Positions 9,111 through 17,918 are shown, counted from the stretch's first letter. The stretch is DNA of 64,000 nucleotides from Iamia sp038233075 (GCA_038233075.1 JBBSMQ010000004.1:62001-126000), one strand, 5' to 3'. The notes: generated by a model from the letters alone, not told the origin. Program-made: numbers and translations.

Positions 9111-10379
9111 GTGGCCCACGCCGTGACCATCGACTCGGTCAGCAAGATGTTCAAGCTGGCGCGGGACAAGCCCAAGTCGGCCAAGGAGCGCGTCATCCGC
9201 GCCGGGAGGATCGACTGGGAGGAGTTCCACGCCCTCTCCGACGTCTCCTTCGATGTGGACACGGGCGAGACCCTGGCCATGCTGGGCCACAACGGGAGCG
9301 GCAAGTCGACACTGCTCAAGTGCGTGGCCGGCACCCTCCGCCCGACCTCGGGCACCATCACCACGCGAGGGCGTCTGGCCGCGCTGCTGGAGCTGGGTGC
9401 GGGGTTCCACCCCGACCTCACCGGCCGCGAGAACGTGTACCTCAACGGGTCGATCCTTGGCTTCTCCAAGGTCCAGGTCGACGCCATCTTCGACGACGTC
9501 GTCGAGTTCGCCGAGCTCCACGAGTTCATCGACCAGCAGGTGAAGCACTTCTCGTCGGGCATGTACGCCCGGCTGGGCTTCGCCGTGGCCATCAACGTCG
9601 AGCCCGACATCCTCCTGGTCGACGAGGTGCTGTCGGTGGGCGACGAGGCCTTCCAGCGCAAGTGCATCGACCGCATCCGTCGCATGCAGCGCGACGGGCG
9701 CACGATCCTCGTGGTCTCCCACGCCACCGACACGGTGCGCCAGATCTGCGACCGGGCCGTGGTGCTCGACCACGGCCGCAAGATCGCCGACGGCCCGCCC
9801 GGTGAGTCGATCCGCACCTTCCGGGAGGCGCTCGCCGCCCGTGGGGTGGAGGTCCCCCTCGATGCCGAGGAGGCGGACCACGCTCCTCCCGTGGCCATCG
9901 ACCCCGACACCGGCCAGGTCCCGATCGTGGTCTCCACCGAGACCCGGCCGGCGGACCCGACGGCGACGGTGAAGATCCGCCACGTCATCCCCGACTACCC
10001 TGATCCCGAGGCCGGTCACCTGCTCCCGGGCCAGCCCCTGCGCCTCCGGATCGGCTACGCCGCCACCGGGCTCATCGACGACGTGGCCTTCGCCCTGGAG
10101 ATCTTTGACGAGCGTGGCACCCGGCTCATGGGCACCACCACCGACGTGCTGGAGCAGTACATCCACGCCGTCGACGGCGAGGGGGAGGTGGTGTTCGCCT
10201 TCGAGCAGGTCCCCCTGCTGGACGGACGATTCCCGCTGACCGTGGCCATCCACTCCCACGACGGCGGCACCATCTACGACGAGCGGGAGTTCGAGGACGC
10301 CATCGCGGTGATGAACCCCGGCCGGACCCGGGGCACGGTCCACTTCCCCGCCAAGATCGAGCACATCTTCGACTTCTAG
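9111..10379 (+). CDS. ABC exporter ATPase with C-terminal glycan-binding domain (Wzt-like)
   Basis: A 422-aa ATPase subunit. The N-terminal nucleotide-binding domain has Walker A GHNGSGKST (near 60), the signature FSSGMYARL and Walker B ILLVDEVLSVGD. A second domain of about 150 residues (about 275-422) contains paired beta strands such as LRLRIGYAATGLIDDVAFAL and FALEIFDERG, as in Wzt C-terminal domains that recognise the modified non-reducing end of the exported glycan. That domain, together with the upstream methyltransferase-like protein, suggests a capped polymer. The start is the GTG 7 bp after the permease stop; a second GTG 12 bp on is possible. Confidence 0.92.
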   Translation: MAHAVTIDSVSKMFKLARDKPKSAKERVIRAGRIDWEEFHALSDVSFDVDTGETLAMLGHNGSGKSTLLKCVAGTLRPTSGTITTRGRLAALLELGAGFHPDLTGRENVYLNGSILGFSKVQVDAIFDDVVEFAELHEFIDQQVKHFSSGMYARLGFAVAINVEPDILLVDEVLSVGDEAFQRKCIDRIRRMQRDGRTILVVSHATDTVRQICDRAVVLDHGRKIADGPPGESIRTFREALAARGVEVPLDAEEADHAPPVAIDPDTGQVPIVVSTETRPADPTATVKIRHVIPDYPDPEAGHLLPGQPLRLRIGYAATGLIDDVAFALEIFDERGTRLMGTTTDVLEQYIHAVDGEGEVVFAFEQVPLLDGRFPLTVAIHSHDGGTIYDEREFEDAIAVMNPGRTRGTVHFPAKIEHIFDF

Positions 10380-10471
10380 CGCCGCCGCGCCACGTTGCGG
10401 GCCCCGCAGACGAGGGTCAGGAGCGGGCCCTTCAGCCCGGGCCTCGCACCGACCGCCGGCCCGCGCAGCTC

Positions 10472-11341
10472 TCAGGTGGGGGCGGGGTCGAAGACGAGGC
10501 GGCCCCCGTCGAGGACCACCCGGCCGTCATCGCCGGTGGTGTGGAACAGGGCCTCACCCGATCCGACGTCCCACATGCGCACCGTCAGCCGCTCGCCCGG
10601 GATGACGGGCGACGAGAACCGACCCTCCATGGCCCGGAAGCGGGCCGGGTCGCTGTCGCACAGACGGTGGAGCAGCGCCCTCCCGGTGAAGCCGTAGGTG
10701 CACAGCCCGTGGAGGATGGGGCGATCGAAGCCCCCCATGGCGGCGAAGGACGGATCCGAGTGGAGGGGGTTGTGGTCGCCGGACAGCCGGTAGAGGAGGG
10801 CCTGGTCGGAGCGGGTGACGTAGGCCGTCTCGTGGTCGGCCTGGCGCTCGGGGGGCGGGTTCTTGGGACCCGACGGTCCCCGATCGCCGCCGAAGCCGCC
10901 CTCGCCGCGGATGAACGCCGACATGGTGGAGGTGAAGAGCGGCTGGCCGGAGTCGACCTCGGTCGAGGTCGAGCGCACCTCCACCAATGCCCCCTTGCCC
11001 TTGTCGTAGATGCCGGTGATCTCGCCGACGGTCTCGACCTCGCCCTGGACCGGGATGGGCCGGTGGAGCTCGATGGCCTCCTCGCCGTGGACGAGCATGG
11101 CCGGGTTGAACGAGCCGAGGGAGGCGAAGGCGCCGCCGCCCCCCACGCCGAGGACCACGGCCATGGTCGGCAGCACCTGCTGGGTGATGCCGTCGCTGTT
11201 CTCGGTGGTGAAGGCCAGCTCGCCCAGGGGGTCGACGGCGCCGGCACCCACGCCGATGGCGTAGAGGAGCGCATCGCGCGAGGTCCAGGCGTGGCGGACC
11301 GGGTCGCTGGTCGCGCCGACGGCCGAGGGGTCGATGGACAT
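10472..11341 (-). CDS. MaoC-like enoyl-CoA hydratase 2 / 3-hydroxyacyl dehydratase
   Basis: A 289-aa double hot-dog protein. The N-terminal half (1-130) is the substrate-binding, non-catalytic hot dog. The C-terminal half has the hydratase-2 motif SGDHNPLHSDP followed by FDRPILHGLCTYG (about 180-212), with the catalytic Asp and His. It would hydrate trans-2-enoyl-CoA to the (R)-3-hydroxyacyl-CoA in beta-oxidation of fatty acids or sterol side chains. The MFE-2-type SDR that would oxidise that product is next door on the same strand. A GGAGGT site precedes the ATG, and a TAGGGT box at 11372-11377 gives it its own promoter. Confidence 0.9.
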   Translation of the reverse strand: MSIDPSAVGATSDPVRHAWTSRDALLYAIGVGAGAVDPLGELAFTTENSDGITQQVLPTMAVVLGVGGGGAFASLGSFNPAMLVHGEEAIELHRPIPVQGEVETVGEITGIYDKGKGALVEVRSTSTEVDSGQPLFTSTMSAFIRGEGGFGGDRGPSGPKNPPPERQADHETAYVTRSDQALLYRLSGDHNPLHSDPSFAAMGGFDRPILHGLCTYGFTGRALLHRLCDSDPARFRAMEGRFSSPVIPGERLTVRMWDVGSGEALFHTTGDDGRVVLDGGRLVFDPAPT

Positions 11342-11371
11342 GCTGACCTCCGGGCTCGGGGACAGGACCGA

Positions 11372-11377
11372 ACCCTA
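11372..11377 (-). promoter_or_regulatory. -10 box of the MaoC hydratase gene (leadered)
   Basis: TAGGGT on the minus strand about 30 nt before the ATG, with a GGAGGT ribosome-binding site between them. Confidence 0.5.
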
Positions 11378-11477
11378 ACGGGCCCCGCCCCCCTCGACGC
11401 CCGCCGCGCCGCGAGCACCGGCGTCGACGGGCCAGGCGAGCCGGCGCGCCGCAGGCGCTCCCGCCCACCCCGGGCGA

Positions 11478-12386
11478 TCAGACCTCGTCGTAGCCCAACA
11501 TGTTGGCGCTGGGGCGGGCGTCGGCGACCAGCTGCTCGACGATCTCGCCCACCAGCTCGGGGTCGTCGACGGGTTCGGCCGTCGGGCCCCGGTGCCAGCC
11601 CTCCGACACCGACAGGGCCTGGCCCGAGACGTCGAACACCCGGCCGGTGACGCTGGCGCTGGCCGGCGACGCGAGCCAGGTGACGATGGGGGCGATCCAG
11701 CGGGGCGCCATCTTCTCCTTGGCCTCCTCGTCCACCTGGCCCATGCCCAGGTTCTCGGTCATGCGGGTGATGGCTGCGGGGGCGATGGCGTTGACCGTCA
11801 CCCCGTAGCGGGCCAGCTCCTTGGCGGCGATGACGGTGAAGGCCGCGATCCCGGCCTTGGCCGCGCCGTAGTTGGTCTGGCCCACGTTGCCGTAGATGCC
11901 CGACGGCGACGAGGTGTTGATGATGCGACCGTCGACCTCCTCACCGGCCTTGGAGCGCTCGCGCCAGTAGGCCGCGGCGTGGCGGGCGGGGCCGAAGGTG
12001 CCCTTCAGGTGCACCTGGATCACCGCATCCCACTCGGCCTCGGTCATGTTGGCAAGCATGCGGTCGCGCAGGATGCCGGCGTTGTTGACCACGACGTCCA
12101 GGTCGCCGAAGGCGTCGATGGCCTGCTGGACCATGCGCTCGGCACCGTCCCAGCTGGAGACGTCGTCGCCGCTGACCACGGCCTCGCCGCCGTCGGCCAC
12201 GATCTCGTCGACCACGTCCTGGGCCGGGCCCGAGGAGCGGCCACCGGTGCCGTCCATCTCGCCACCGAGGTCGTTGACCACGACCTTGGCGCCCTGCCCG
12301 GCGAGCATCAGGGCGTGCTCGCGTCCGATCCCCCGCCCGGCTCCGGTCACGATGCAGACCCTTCCCTCGCAGATCCTGGACGACAT
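11478..12386 (-). CDS. Short-chain dehydrogenase, MFE-2 (17-beta-HSD4) type
   Basis: A 302-aa NAD(P)-dependent SDR. The cofactor motif TGAGRGIG is near residues 14-21, NNAG near 95, and the active-site YGAAK follows a conserved Ser loop. The segment VVVNDLGGEMDGTG is the long insertion typical of peroxisomal multifunctional enzyme type 2 dehydrogenases, which oxidise (R)-3-hydroxyacyl-CoA. It pairs logically with the MaoC hydratase downstream on the same strand. The start was placed at the ATG after a GAGGAG site; upstream in-frame codons have no such site. A TAGGGT box lies about 35 nt upstream. Confidence 0.92.
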   Translation of the reverse strand: MSSRICEGRVCIVTGAGRGIGREHALMLAGQGAKVVVNDLGGEMDGTGGRSSGPAQDVVDEIVADGGEAVVSGDDVSSWDGAERMVQQAIDAFGDLDVVVNNAGILRDRMLANMTEAEWDAVIQVHLKGTFGPARHAAAYWRERSKAGEEVDGRIINTSSPSGIYGNVGQTNYGAAKAGIAAFTVIAAKELARYGVTVNAIAPAAITRMTENLGMGQVDEEAKEKMAPRWIAPIVTWLASPASASVTGRVFDVSGQALSVSEGWHRGPTAEPVDDPELVGEIVEQLVADARPSANMLGYDEV

Positions 12387-12420
12387 GGTGGCTCCTCGTC
12401 GGTTCGCGGCGACGGGGCGA

Positions 12421-12426
12421 GACCCT
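12421..12426 (-). promoter_or_regulatory. -10 box of the SDR gene (leadered)
   Basis: TAGGGT on the minus strand in the 157-bp divergent gap, followed by a short leader with GAGGAG before the ATG. Confidence 0.45.
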
Positions 12427-12543
12427 AGGCCATCGGTGGTCAGACCCGACCCGGACCCGCGACCTGCGGAGCAGGGATGGGAGCCCTCCCCGGCGAAGGG
12501 TGATGACCGTGGATCGGGGGGTCCCTTCTGGCATCGTGGTGCG

Positions 12544-14217
12544 ATGCCTCGACCGCGTCTGGCCACCGTCCTCGGGGTCGGCATACCCGTGCTGGTGGTG
12601 ATGCTGCTCCTGACCGCCTGGGCCTTCGACTCGCGCGCGGCAGCCGATGGCAGCCTGCGCAACGTGGACCTGGCCGGGACCGCCGTCGGCGGCATGAGCA
12701 AGGACGAGGTCACCGAGGCGGTGGCCGCCCAGGCCATTGCCTTCGCCGCCACCGAGGTCACCATCTCCGCAGGTGATGACACCATCACGGCGACGGCCGC
12801 CGATCTGACCCTGGCCGTCGACCAGCCCGCCACCGTGGCCGCCGTCCTCGACGAGGGTCGCCAGGGCACTGCCGCCCTGCGGCCTCTGGCCTGGGCCCGC
12901 TCCTTCGTCGCGCCCTACGAGGTCGACCACCGCTACACCATCCGACGCGACCAGCTGGCCGTGGTGCTGGCACGCGAGGAGGGCGCCGACACCCGTCAGC
13001 CGGTGGAGCCGTCGATCCTGGCCTCGCCCGAGGCCGTCCGGGTGAAGGAGGGCACCGCCGGCAAGGCCCTCGACCCCGGCGAGGTGGCCGATGCCCTGTT
13101 GGCGGCCGCCCGCGCCGGGGAGGACCCCATCACCGTCAGCGTCGCCCCCAAGGTGCGCGAGCCGTCGGTGAGCGATGAGGCTGCCCGCGACCTGGCTGAG
13201 GAAGCCGCGACCCTCACCGACGAGCCCGTGACCGTCAACGTCTTCGGCACCACCGCCACCTTCGACGTCCAGCAGCTGCGGAGCTGGCTGGGTTCTCGCG
13301 TCCTGGGCGACCAGATGGAGCTCACCCTGGACGAGGGGGCCATCGACGGCGCGCTCCGTGAGCAGATCGGCTCGCTCGGCGACGCCGAGCCCCGGGACGC
13401 CAGCTTCACCCTCGTCGACGGGGCGGTGCAGATCACGCCCTCGGTCAGCCGGGTGAGCTGCTGCCCCGACGACGCCGCCGCCCGCGTGACCGACGCCATC
13501 AGGGCCGGCACCACCGCCATCGACATCGAGCCGGTGGTCGAGGACCCGGGTCTGACCACCGCGGAGGCCGAGGCCCTCGGCATCAACGAGCCGGTGGGCA
13601 CGACCACCGAGTGGCAGGGCCGGGCCCAGGTCAAGTCGTTCACCACCTACCACCCGTGCTGCGCGTCGCGGGTCACCAACATCCACCGCATCGCCGACCT
13701 GGTGCGGGGCGCCATCGTATTGCCCGGCGATTCCTTCTCGGTCAACGACCACGTCGGCCCGCGGACCCGGGAGAAGGGCTTCGTGGACGCCGGCGCCATC
13801 GCCGACGGTGAGCACGTCGACGAGGTGGGCGGCGGTGTCTCCCAGTTCGCCACCACGCTGTTCAACGCCGCCTTCTTCGCGGGGCTGCCGTTCGACACCT
13901 ACCAGGCCCACTCCGAGTACTTCAGCCGCTACCCCTATGGCCGCGAGGCCACCATGGGCTACGAGACCCCGGATCTGCGCTTCACCAACGACACGCCCCA
14001 CGGCATCATGATCTGGACGTCCTACACCGACACCAGCCTCACCATCACCCTGTACTCGACCCAGTACGCCTTCGGCGAGCAGGTGGGCCAGACCGAGGGG
14101 CAGCGGGGCGCCTGCACCACGGTCACCACGACCCGGAAGATCACCTACCCCGACGGCCGCACCGCGAACGACACGGTGGGCGCGGCCTACCGAGACCCGG
14201 GCGCCACCTCCTGCTGA
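12544..14217 (+). CDS. VanW-family protein with PG_binding_4 domains, membrane anchored
   Basis: A 557-aa envelope protein. A single N-terminal hydrophobic segment (about 8-27) anchors it, and the rest is extracytoplasmic. Two alpha/beta repeats (about 35-200 and 205-345) match the putative peptidoglycan-binding PG_binding_4 type. The VanW domain (about 385-520) contains FTTYHPCC, LPGDSFSVNDHVGPRT and GGGVSQFATTLFNAAFFAG. Several Cys pairs (SCCPDD, HPCCAS) could form disulfides. Function in cell-wall metabolism is inferred; VanW has no established reaction. The ATG is preceded by CATCGT at 6 nt, a weak leaderless-type box. Confidence 0.9.
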   Translation: MPRPRLATVLGVGIPVLVVMLLLTAWAFDSRAAADGSLRNVDLAGTAVGGMSKDEVTEAVAAQAIAFAATEVTISAGDDTITATAADLTLAVDQPATVAAVLDEGRQGTAALRPLAWARSFVAPYEVDHRYTIRRDQLAVVLAREEGADTRQPVEPSILASPEAVRVKEGTAGKALDPGEVADALLAAARAGEDPITVSVAPKVREPSVSDEAARDLAEEAATLTDEPVTVNVFGTTATFDVQQLRSWLGSRVLGDQMELTLDEGAIDGALREQIGSLGDAEPRDASFTLVDGAVQITPSVSRVSCCPDDAAARVTDAIRAGTTAIDIEPVVEDPGLTTAEAEALGINEPVGTTTEWQGRAQVKSFTTYHPCCASRVTNIHRIADLVRGAIVLPGDSFSVNDHVGPRTREKGFVDAGAIADGEHVDEVGGGVSQFATTLFNAAFFAGLPFDTYQAHSEYFSRYPYGREATMGYETPDLRFTNDTPHGIMIWTSYTDTSLTITLYSTQYAFGEQVGQTEGQRGACTTVTTTRKITYPDGRTANDTVGAAYRDPGATSC

Positions 14218-14368
14218 TCGGCCGCCGACGGCCCTGCGGATCGAGGGGCCGATGACCGGCGCTCACGCCTGACCGGGCAGTCACGGCGCGGGTCGAGCCG
14301 GCGCGGGACGCTGCGCCACCGCTCGGCGCCGGGCATGATGGCGCTGATGACCGAGCGAGGAGCAACCG

Positions 14369-16090
14369 ATGGGTGAGCTGATCTACGAGAGCCGGATGAG
14401 CGACTCCGATGCGCTCATGTGGACCATCGAGAAGGACGCCATGCTGCGGTCGACCATCACCGCGGTGGCCATCCTCGACCGGGCTCCCGAGCGTGCCCGG
14501 CTGCGCGCCCTGCTCGACCGGGCCACCCGCACCGTCCCCCGCCTGCGTCAGCGGGTCCGGGCCAACCCCCTCTCGATCGCCCCACCCCGCTGGGAGGTCG
14601 ACCCGTCCTTCGACCTCGACTACCACGTCCGCTTCGCCCGGGTCTCCGGCGACGGCACCCTCCGCGATGTGCTCGACATGGTCCAGCCCATCGCCATGGC
14701 CGGGTTCGACCGGGCTCGACCCCTGTGGGAGGCCACGCTCGTCGAGGGGATGGAGGACGGCCGCGCCGCGCTGGTGATGAAGATCCACCACGCCATCACC
14801 GACGGGGTGGGCAGCGTGAAGCTCGCTCTCATCATGTTCGAGCTGGAGCGCGACCCGACCGGCGGTGACGACCTGCCGCCGGCGCCCGACGCCGTCGTGA
14901 TGAGCCAGGCGGCCCGTTGGGTCGACGCCATCGCCCACGAGAGGCGCCGCGCCCTCGGCATCGCCCGCCGGTCCGGGGCCACGATCTCCGGGGCGGTGGT
15001 CCGCACCGCGACCGATGCCGTCTCCGACCCGCGGGCCACGGTCGGCCGGGCCGGGGAGACCGTGGGCTCCGTGGGCCGCCTGTTCGCGCCGGCCACCGAG
15101 CCCATGTCACCGCTGATGACCGATCGCTCACTGTCGATCCGCTTCGACCGCATCACGGTGCCCCTCGACGGTGTGAAGGCGGCGGCCAAGGCGGCTGGGG
15201 CCACCCTGAACGACGCCTTCGTGGCCGCCACCGTCGGCGGCCTGGCCGCCTACCACCGCGACATGGGCATGCCCGCCGAGGCGCTGCGCATGTCAATGCC
15301 CATCAGCGTTCGCAACGAGGACACCGAGGACCAGGCCGGCAACCAGTTCGTCCCTGCCCGCTTCCCCATCCCCCTCGACGAGCCCGATCCGGTCCGTTGC
15401 ATGCAGGCGCTCCACGAGCTCATCCTCGGCCAGCGGGGCGAGCCCGCCCTGGACCTGGTCGAGCCCATGGCCGGTGTGCTGCGCCGGCTGCCCACGTCGG
15501 TCAGCACCGGCCTCTTCGGCTCCATGCTGAAGGGCGTGGACGTGGTGACCAGCAACGTTCCCGGCGCACCCATCCCCATCTACACGGCCGGCGGACGGGT
15601 GGAGGAGATGTTCGCCTTCGGCCCCCTCACCGGCGCCGCCCTCAACCTCACCCTCCTCAGCTACCTCGACGACATCCACATCGGCGTCAACGTCGACCCC
15701 GCCGCGGTCACCGAGCCCGACCGCCTGGTCGCCGCCCTCCGAGCCGCCTGGGACGAGATCCTCGCGGTGGGGGACACGCCCTCCCGGTCAGCCTCGCCGA
15801 AGGGTTCGATGTCCTCGAAGAGGTCGGCCTCGTCGTCCACCCGGTCGGCACCCTCGAAGGGGGCCGCCTCGTCGCCGCGCTCTCGGTCGAGCTCCAAGGG
15901 CTCAACGGGCACGGGCGCGGGGTCGGGGGCGACAGGCTCGGCTCGCAAGGGCGGGCAGGCCCGGAGCACGAGGTCCAACGGCTCGGGGTCGCGGGCCAAG
16001 GCATCCAAGGGCGCCGGGTCCGGGACCACCACGCCCAACGGCGCCGGCGGTCGCAAGCGCAGCACCAAGCGGACCTCTACGCGTCGGTGA
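14369..16090 (+). CDS. WS/DGAT-family acyltransferase with basic Ser/Gly/Lys tail
   Basis: This 573-aa enzyme belongs to the wax ester synthase / diacylglycerol acyltransferase family. It joins acyl-CoA to a fatty alcohol or diacylglycerol for storage lipid at the membrane or lipid-droplet surface. The catalytic HHAITDG is near residues 139-145, and the conserved SNVPG and late ALNLTLLSY strands are present, so the core is complete by about residue 470. The last 95-100 residues are low complexity (Ser, Gly, Lys, Arg, Thr) and absent from typical members. The ATG follows GAGGAG. The stop overlaps the GTG of the geranylgeranyl reductase gene, so the two are coupled. Confidence 0.9.
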   Translation: MGELIYESRMSDSDALMWTIEKDAMLRSTITAVAILDRAPERARLRALLDRATRTVPRLRQRVRANPLSIAPPRWEVDPSFDLDYHVRFARVSGDGTLRDVLDMVQPIAMAGFDRARPLWEATLVEGMEDGRAALVMKIHHAITDGVGSVKLALIMFELERDPTGGDDLPPAPDAVVMSQAARWVDAIAHERRRALGIARRSGATISGAVVRTATDAVSDPRATVGRAGETVGSVGRLFAPATEPMSPLMTDRSLSIRFDRITVPLDGVKAAAKAAGATLNDAFVAATVGGLAAYHRDMGMPAEALRMSMPISVRNEDTEDQAGNQFVPARFPIPLDEPDPVRCMQALHELILGQRGEPALDLVEPMAGVLRRLPTSVSTGLFGSMLKGVDVVTSNVPGAPIPIYTAGGRVEEMFAFGPLTGAALNLTLLSYLDDIHIGVNVDPAAVTEPDRLVAALRAAWDEILAVGDTPSRSASPKGSMSSKRSASSSTRSAPSKGAASSPRSRSSSKGSTGTGAGSGATGSARKGGQARSTRSNGSGSRAKASKGAGSGTTTPNGAGGRKRSTKRTSTRR

Positions 16091-17334
16091 CCCGGCGCGC
16101 CGACGTCCTCGTCGTCGGGGCGGGACCGGCGGGGACGGCGGCGGCCACCACCCTCGCCCGGGCCGGGCGCGACGTGGTGGTGGTCGACAAGGCCCGCTTC
16201 CCCCGCGACAAGATCTGCGGCGACGGCCTCACCGCCGGCGCCCTGCCCCTGCTGGAGGAGCTGGGGGTCGAGCCGGCCATGATCCCCTCGTGGCGGGTCA
16301 TCGACGACGTGGTGATCGCCCCGCCCCAGGGACGGCCCCGAACCTTCTCCTTCCCCCGTGGGCGGGGCACCTACGCGGCCGCCGCCCGCCGGACCGAGCT
16401 CGACGCGGCCCTCGTGACGGGTGCCCGGGCCGCGGGGGCTGAGGTTCACGACGGCTGCCCGCTGCTCGCAGCCCGCGACGACGGCGATGCCGTGCACGCC
16501 CGCATCGAGGGGCTGGGCGAGGTCAGCGCCCGCTACGTGGTCGGCGCCGACGGCATGTGGTCGCCCCTGCGCAAGTGCATGGGCGTGGCCGTGGCCGGCT
16601 ACCGGGGCGAGAGCCACGCCTTCCGGCAGTACCTCCGGGGCGTGGCCGCTCCCGCCCAGCGCGACCTGTGGGTGTGGTTCGAGCGGGACCTGCTCCCCGG
16701 CTACGCCTGGTCGTTCCCGCTGGGCGACGGGTCGGTCAACATCGGCTTCGGCATCCACCGGGGCGGGTCGGTCGGGGTCCGCGACATGGCCGGGATCTGG
16801 CGCTCGCTGCTGGGCCGGCCCCGGCTGTCCGCGGCCCTGGGCGACCAGTGGGAGACCGAGGGCCCACACCGGGCCTGGCCCATCCCGGCCCGGGTCGACC
16901 GCATCCCCCTCACCACGGGGCGGGCGCTGTTCGTCGGCGACGCCGCCGCCGCCAGTGACCCCATGACCGGCGAGGGCATCGGCCAGGCCCTGGAGACGGG
17001 GCAGGCCGCGGGTCGGGCCATCGCCGCGGCCGGACCCCACGGGGTCGAGACCGCCACCGCGGCCTACGAGCGCGAGCTGCGCCGGGGGCTGGCCCGCGAC
17101 AACCGCCTGGCCGACGCCATGGTGCCCCTGCTGGGCCGACCCCGGCGGGCGGGGCTGGCGGTGGGCCTGGCCGGGGCCACACCCTGGACCCGCCGCAACT
17201 TCGTCCGGTGGATGTTCGAGGACTACCCCCGGGCGATGGTGGCCACCCCCCACCGCTGGCACCGGGGCATGTTCACCGGCCCCGGCTCCTACCGCTCCGC
17301 TCACCCCCAGCCATCCCGAACGTTGGACGCCTGA
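16087..17334 (+). CDS. Geranylgeranyl reductase-family FAD oxidoreductase
   Basis: A 415-aa flavoprotein that saturates prenyl chains, for example of menaquinone or lipid precursors. The dinucleotide motif VVGAGPAGTAAATTLARAG is at the N-terminus, followed by the family motif DKICGDGL near residue 40. The second FAD site GDAAAASDPMTGEGIGQAL is near 280-300. Its GTG overlaps the WS/DGAT stop (GTGA), indicating co-translation. The final residues RTLDA are encoded by the left arm of an intergenic repeat (17318-17360), so the stop lies inside that element. Confidence 0.88.
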   Translation: MTRRADVLVVGAGPAGTAAATTLARAGRDVVVVDKARFPRDKICGDGLTAGALPLLEELGVEPAMIPSWRVIDDVVIAPPQGRPRTFSFPRGRGTYAAAARRTELDAALVTGARAAGAEVHDGCPLLAARDDGDAVHARIEGLGEVSARYVVGADGMWSPLRKCMGVAVAGYRGESHAFRQYLRGVAAPAQRDLWVWFERDLLPGYAWSFPLGDGSVNIGFGIHRGGSVGVRDMAGIWRSLLGRPRLSAALGDQWETEGPHRAWPIPARVDRIPLTTGRALFVGDAAAASDPMTGEGIGQALETGQAAGRAIAAAGPHGVETATAAYERELRRGLARDNRLADAMVPLLGRPRRAGLAVGLAGATPWTRRNFVRWMFEDYPRAMVATPHRWHRGMFTGPGSYRSAHPQPSRTLDA

Positions 17335-17360
17335 ACGCCCCATGCGACGTCACCCGTCCC
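17318..17360. repeat. Dispersed intergenic repeat, copy A
   Basis: AACGTTGGACGC (17319-17330) and CCGTCC (17354-17359) flank a segment with TGAACGC and CCATG. It aligns closely with copy D at 47349 (AAC-TTGGACGC-TGAACGC-CCATG) and shares its arms with copies B and C. The right arm is partly decayed. The left arm forms the end of the geranylgeranyl reductase coding sequence. Confidence 0.6.
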
Positions 17361-17401
17361 CCTGCGGGTGAGCACGCCGATCGCTGGGTAGGTAGCAGGT
17401 C

Positions 17402-17716
17402 ATGGCAAACCTCACGGTCCTCTACACCAAACCCGAATCCGACGCCGAGGCGTTCCTGAACGAGTACAAGTCCGACCACCTCCCGATCGCCGCCAAGTTC
17501 CCCAAGATGGCGAGCCACACCACGACGGTGTTCAGCGGGACCCCTCGGGGGACCGAGCCGCCCTACTACGTGATGTTCGTCGGCACCTGGGACAGCCAGG
17601 AGGACATGCAGGCAGCCATGAGCGATCCGAGCATCATGGAGGCCAGCAAGCACGCGATGGGCATGACCCAGAAGTACGGCAACAAGGCCGAGATGCTGAT
17701 CGGCGACGAGGCCTGA
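17402..17716 (+). CDS. EthD-like ferredoxin-like fold protein
   Basis: A 104-aa single-domain protein. MANLTVLYTKPESDAEAFLN, HLPIAAKFP and a C-terminal beta-alpha-beta with YYVMFVGTWDSQEDM match the EthD / dimeric alpha-beta barrel fold. Members act as small dimeric proteins next to oxygenases or lyases; the substrate here is unknown. The ATG has TAGGTA ending 7 nt upstream, an imperfect leaderless box. It precedes a nitronate monooxygenase gene by 200 bp on the same strand. Confidence 0.85.
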   Translation: MANLTVLYTKPESDAEAFLNEYKSDHLPIAAKFPKMASHTTTVFSGTPRGTEPPYYVMFVGTWDSQEDMQAAMSDPSIMEASKHAMGMTQKYGNKAEMLIGDEA

Positions 17717-17786
17717 CCGTAGGGTCCCTCCGCCGCGACACGGTGACCACCGACGATCAGCCGGACCAGCCCTCGGCGCGATCTTC

Positions 17787-17909
17787 ATGCGGGTGGGCGT
17801 CACCATCGGGGTCTGCGTGACCGTCGGGCTGGTCCTCGGCCTTCCCGATCGCAGGTGCCGAGAACGGATCGCCTCGCACGCAAAGACCCCGGCGGCGTGG
17901 CATCGGTAG
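17787..17909 (+). pseudogene. Possible remnant of a small AtpI/AtpZ-like membrane protein
   Basis: A 40-codon frame begins MRVGVTIGVCVTVGLVLGL, a clean transmembrane helix. In-frame bases just upstream read ALGAIF. A GTG-started frame 47 bp further up (VTTDDQPDQPS) would join it only if one frame change is allowed. Together these resemble the first helix of small AtpI-type proteins, but the second helix is missing and the remaining residues do not look like protein. A TAGGGT box at 17720 lies before it. Remnant or chance; low confidence. Confidence 0.25.
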
Positions 17910-17912
17910 GGT
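17907..17912 (+). promoter_or_regulatory. -10 box, leaderless promoter of the nitronate monooxygenase gene
   Basis: TAGGGT, then 6 nt, then the GTG start. No Shine-Dalgarno. Confidence 0.6.
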
Positions 17913-17918
17913 GGGCCG

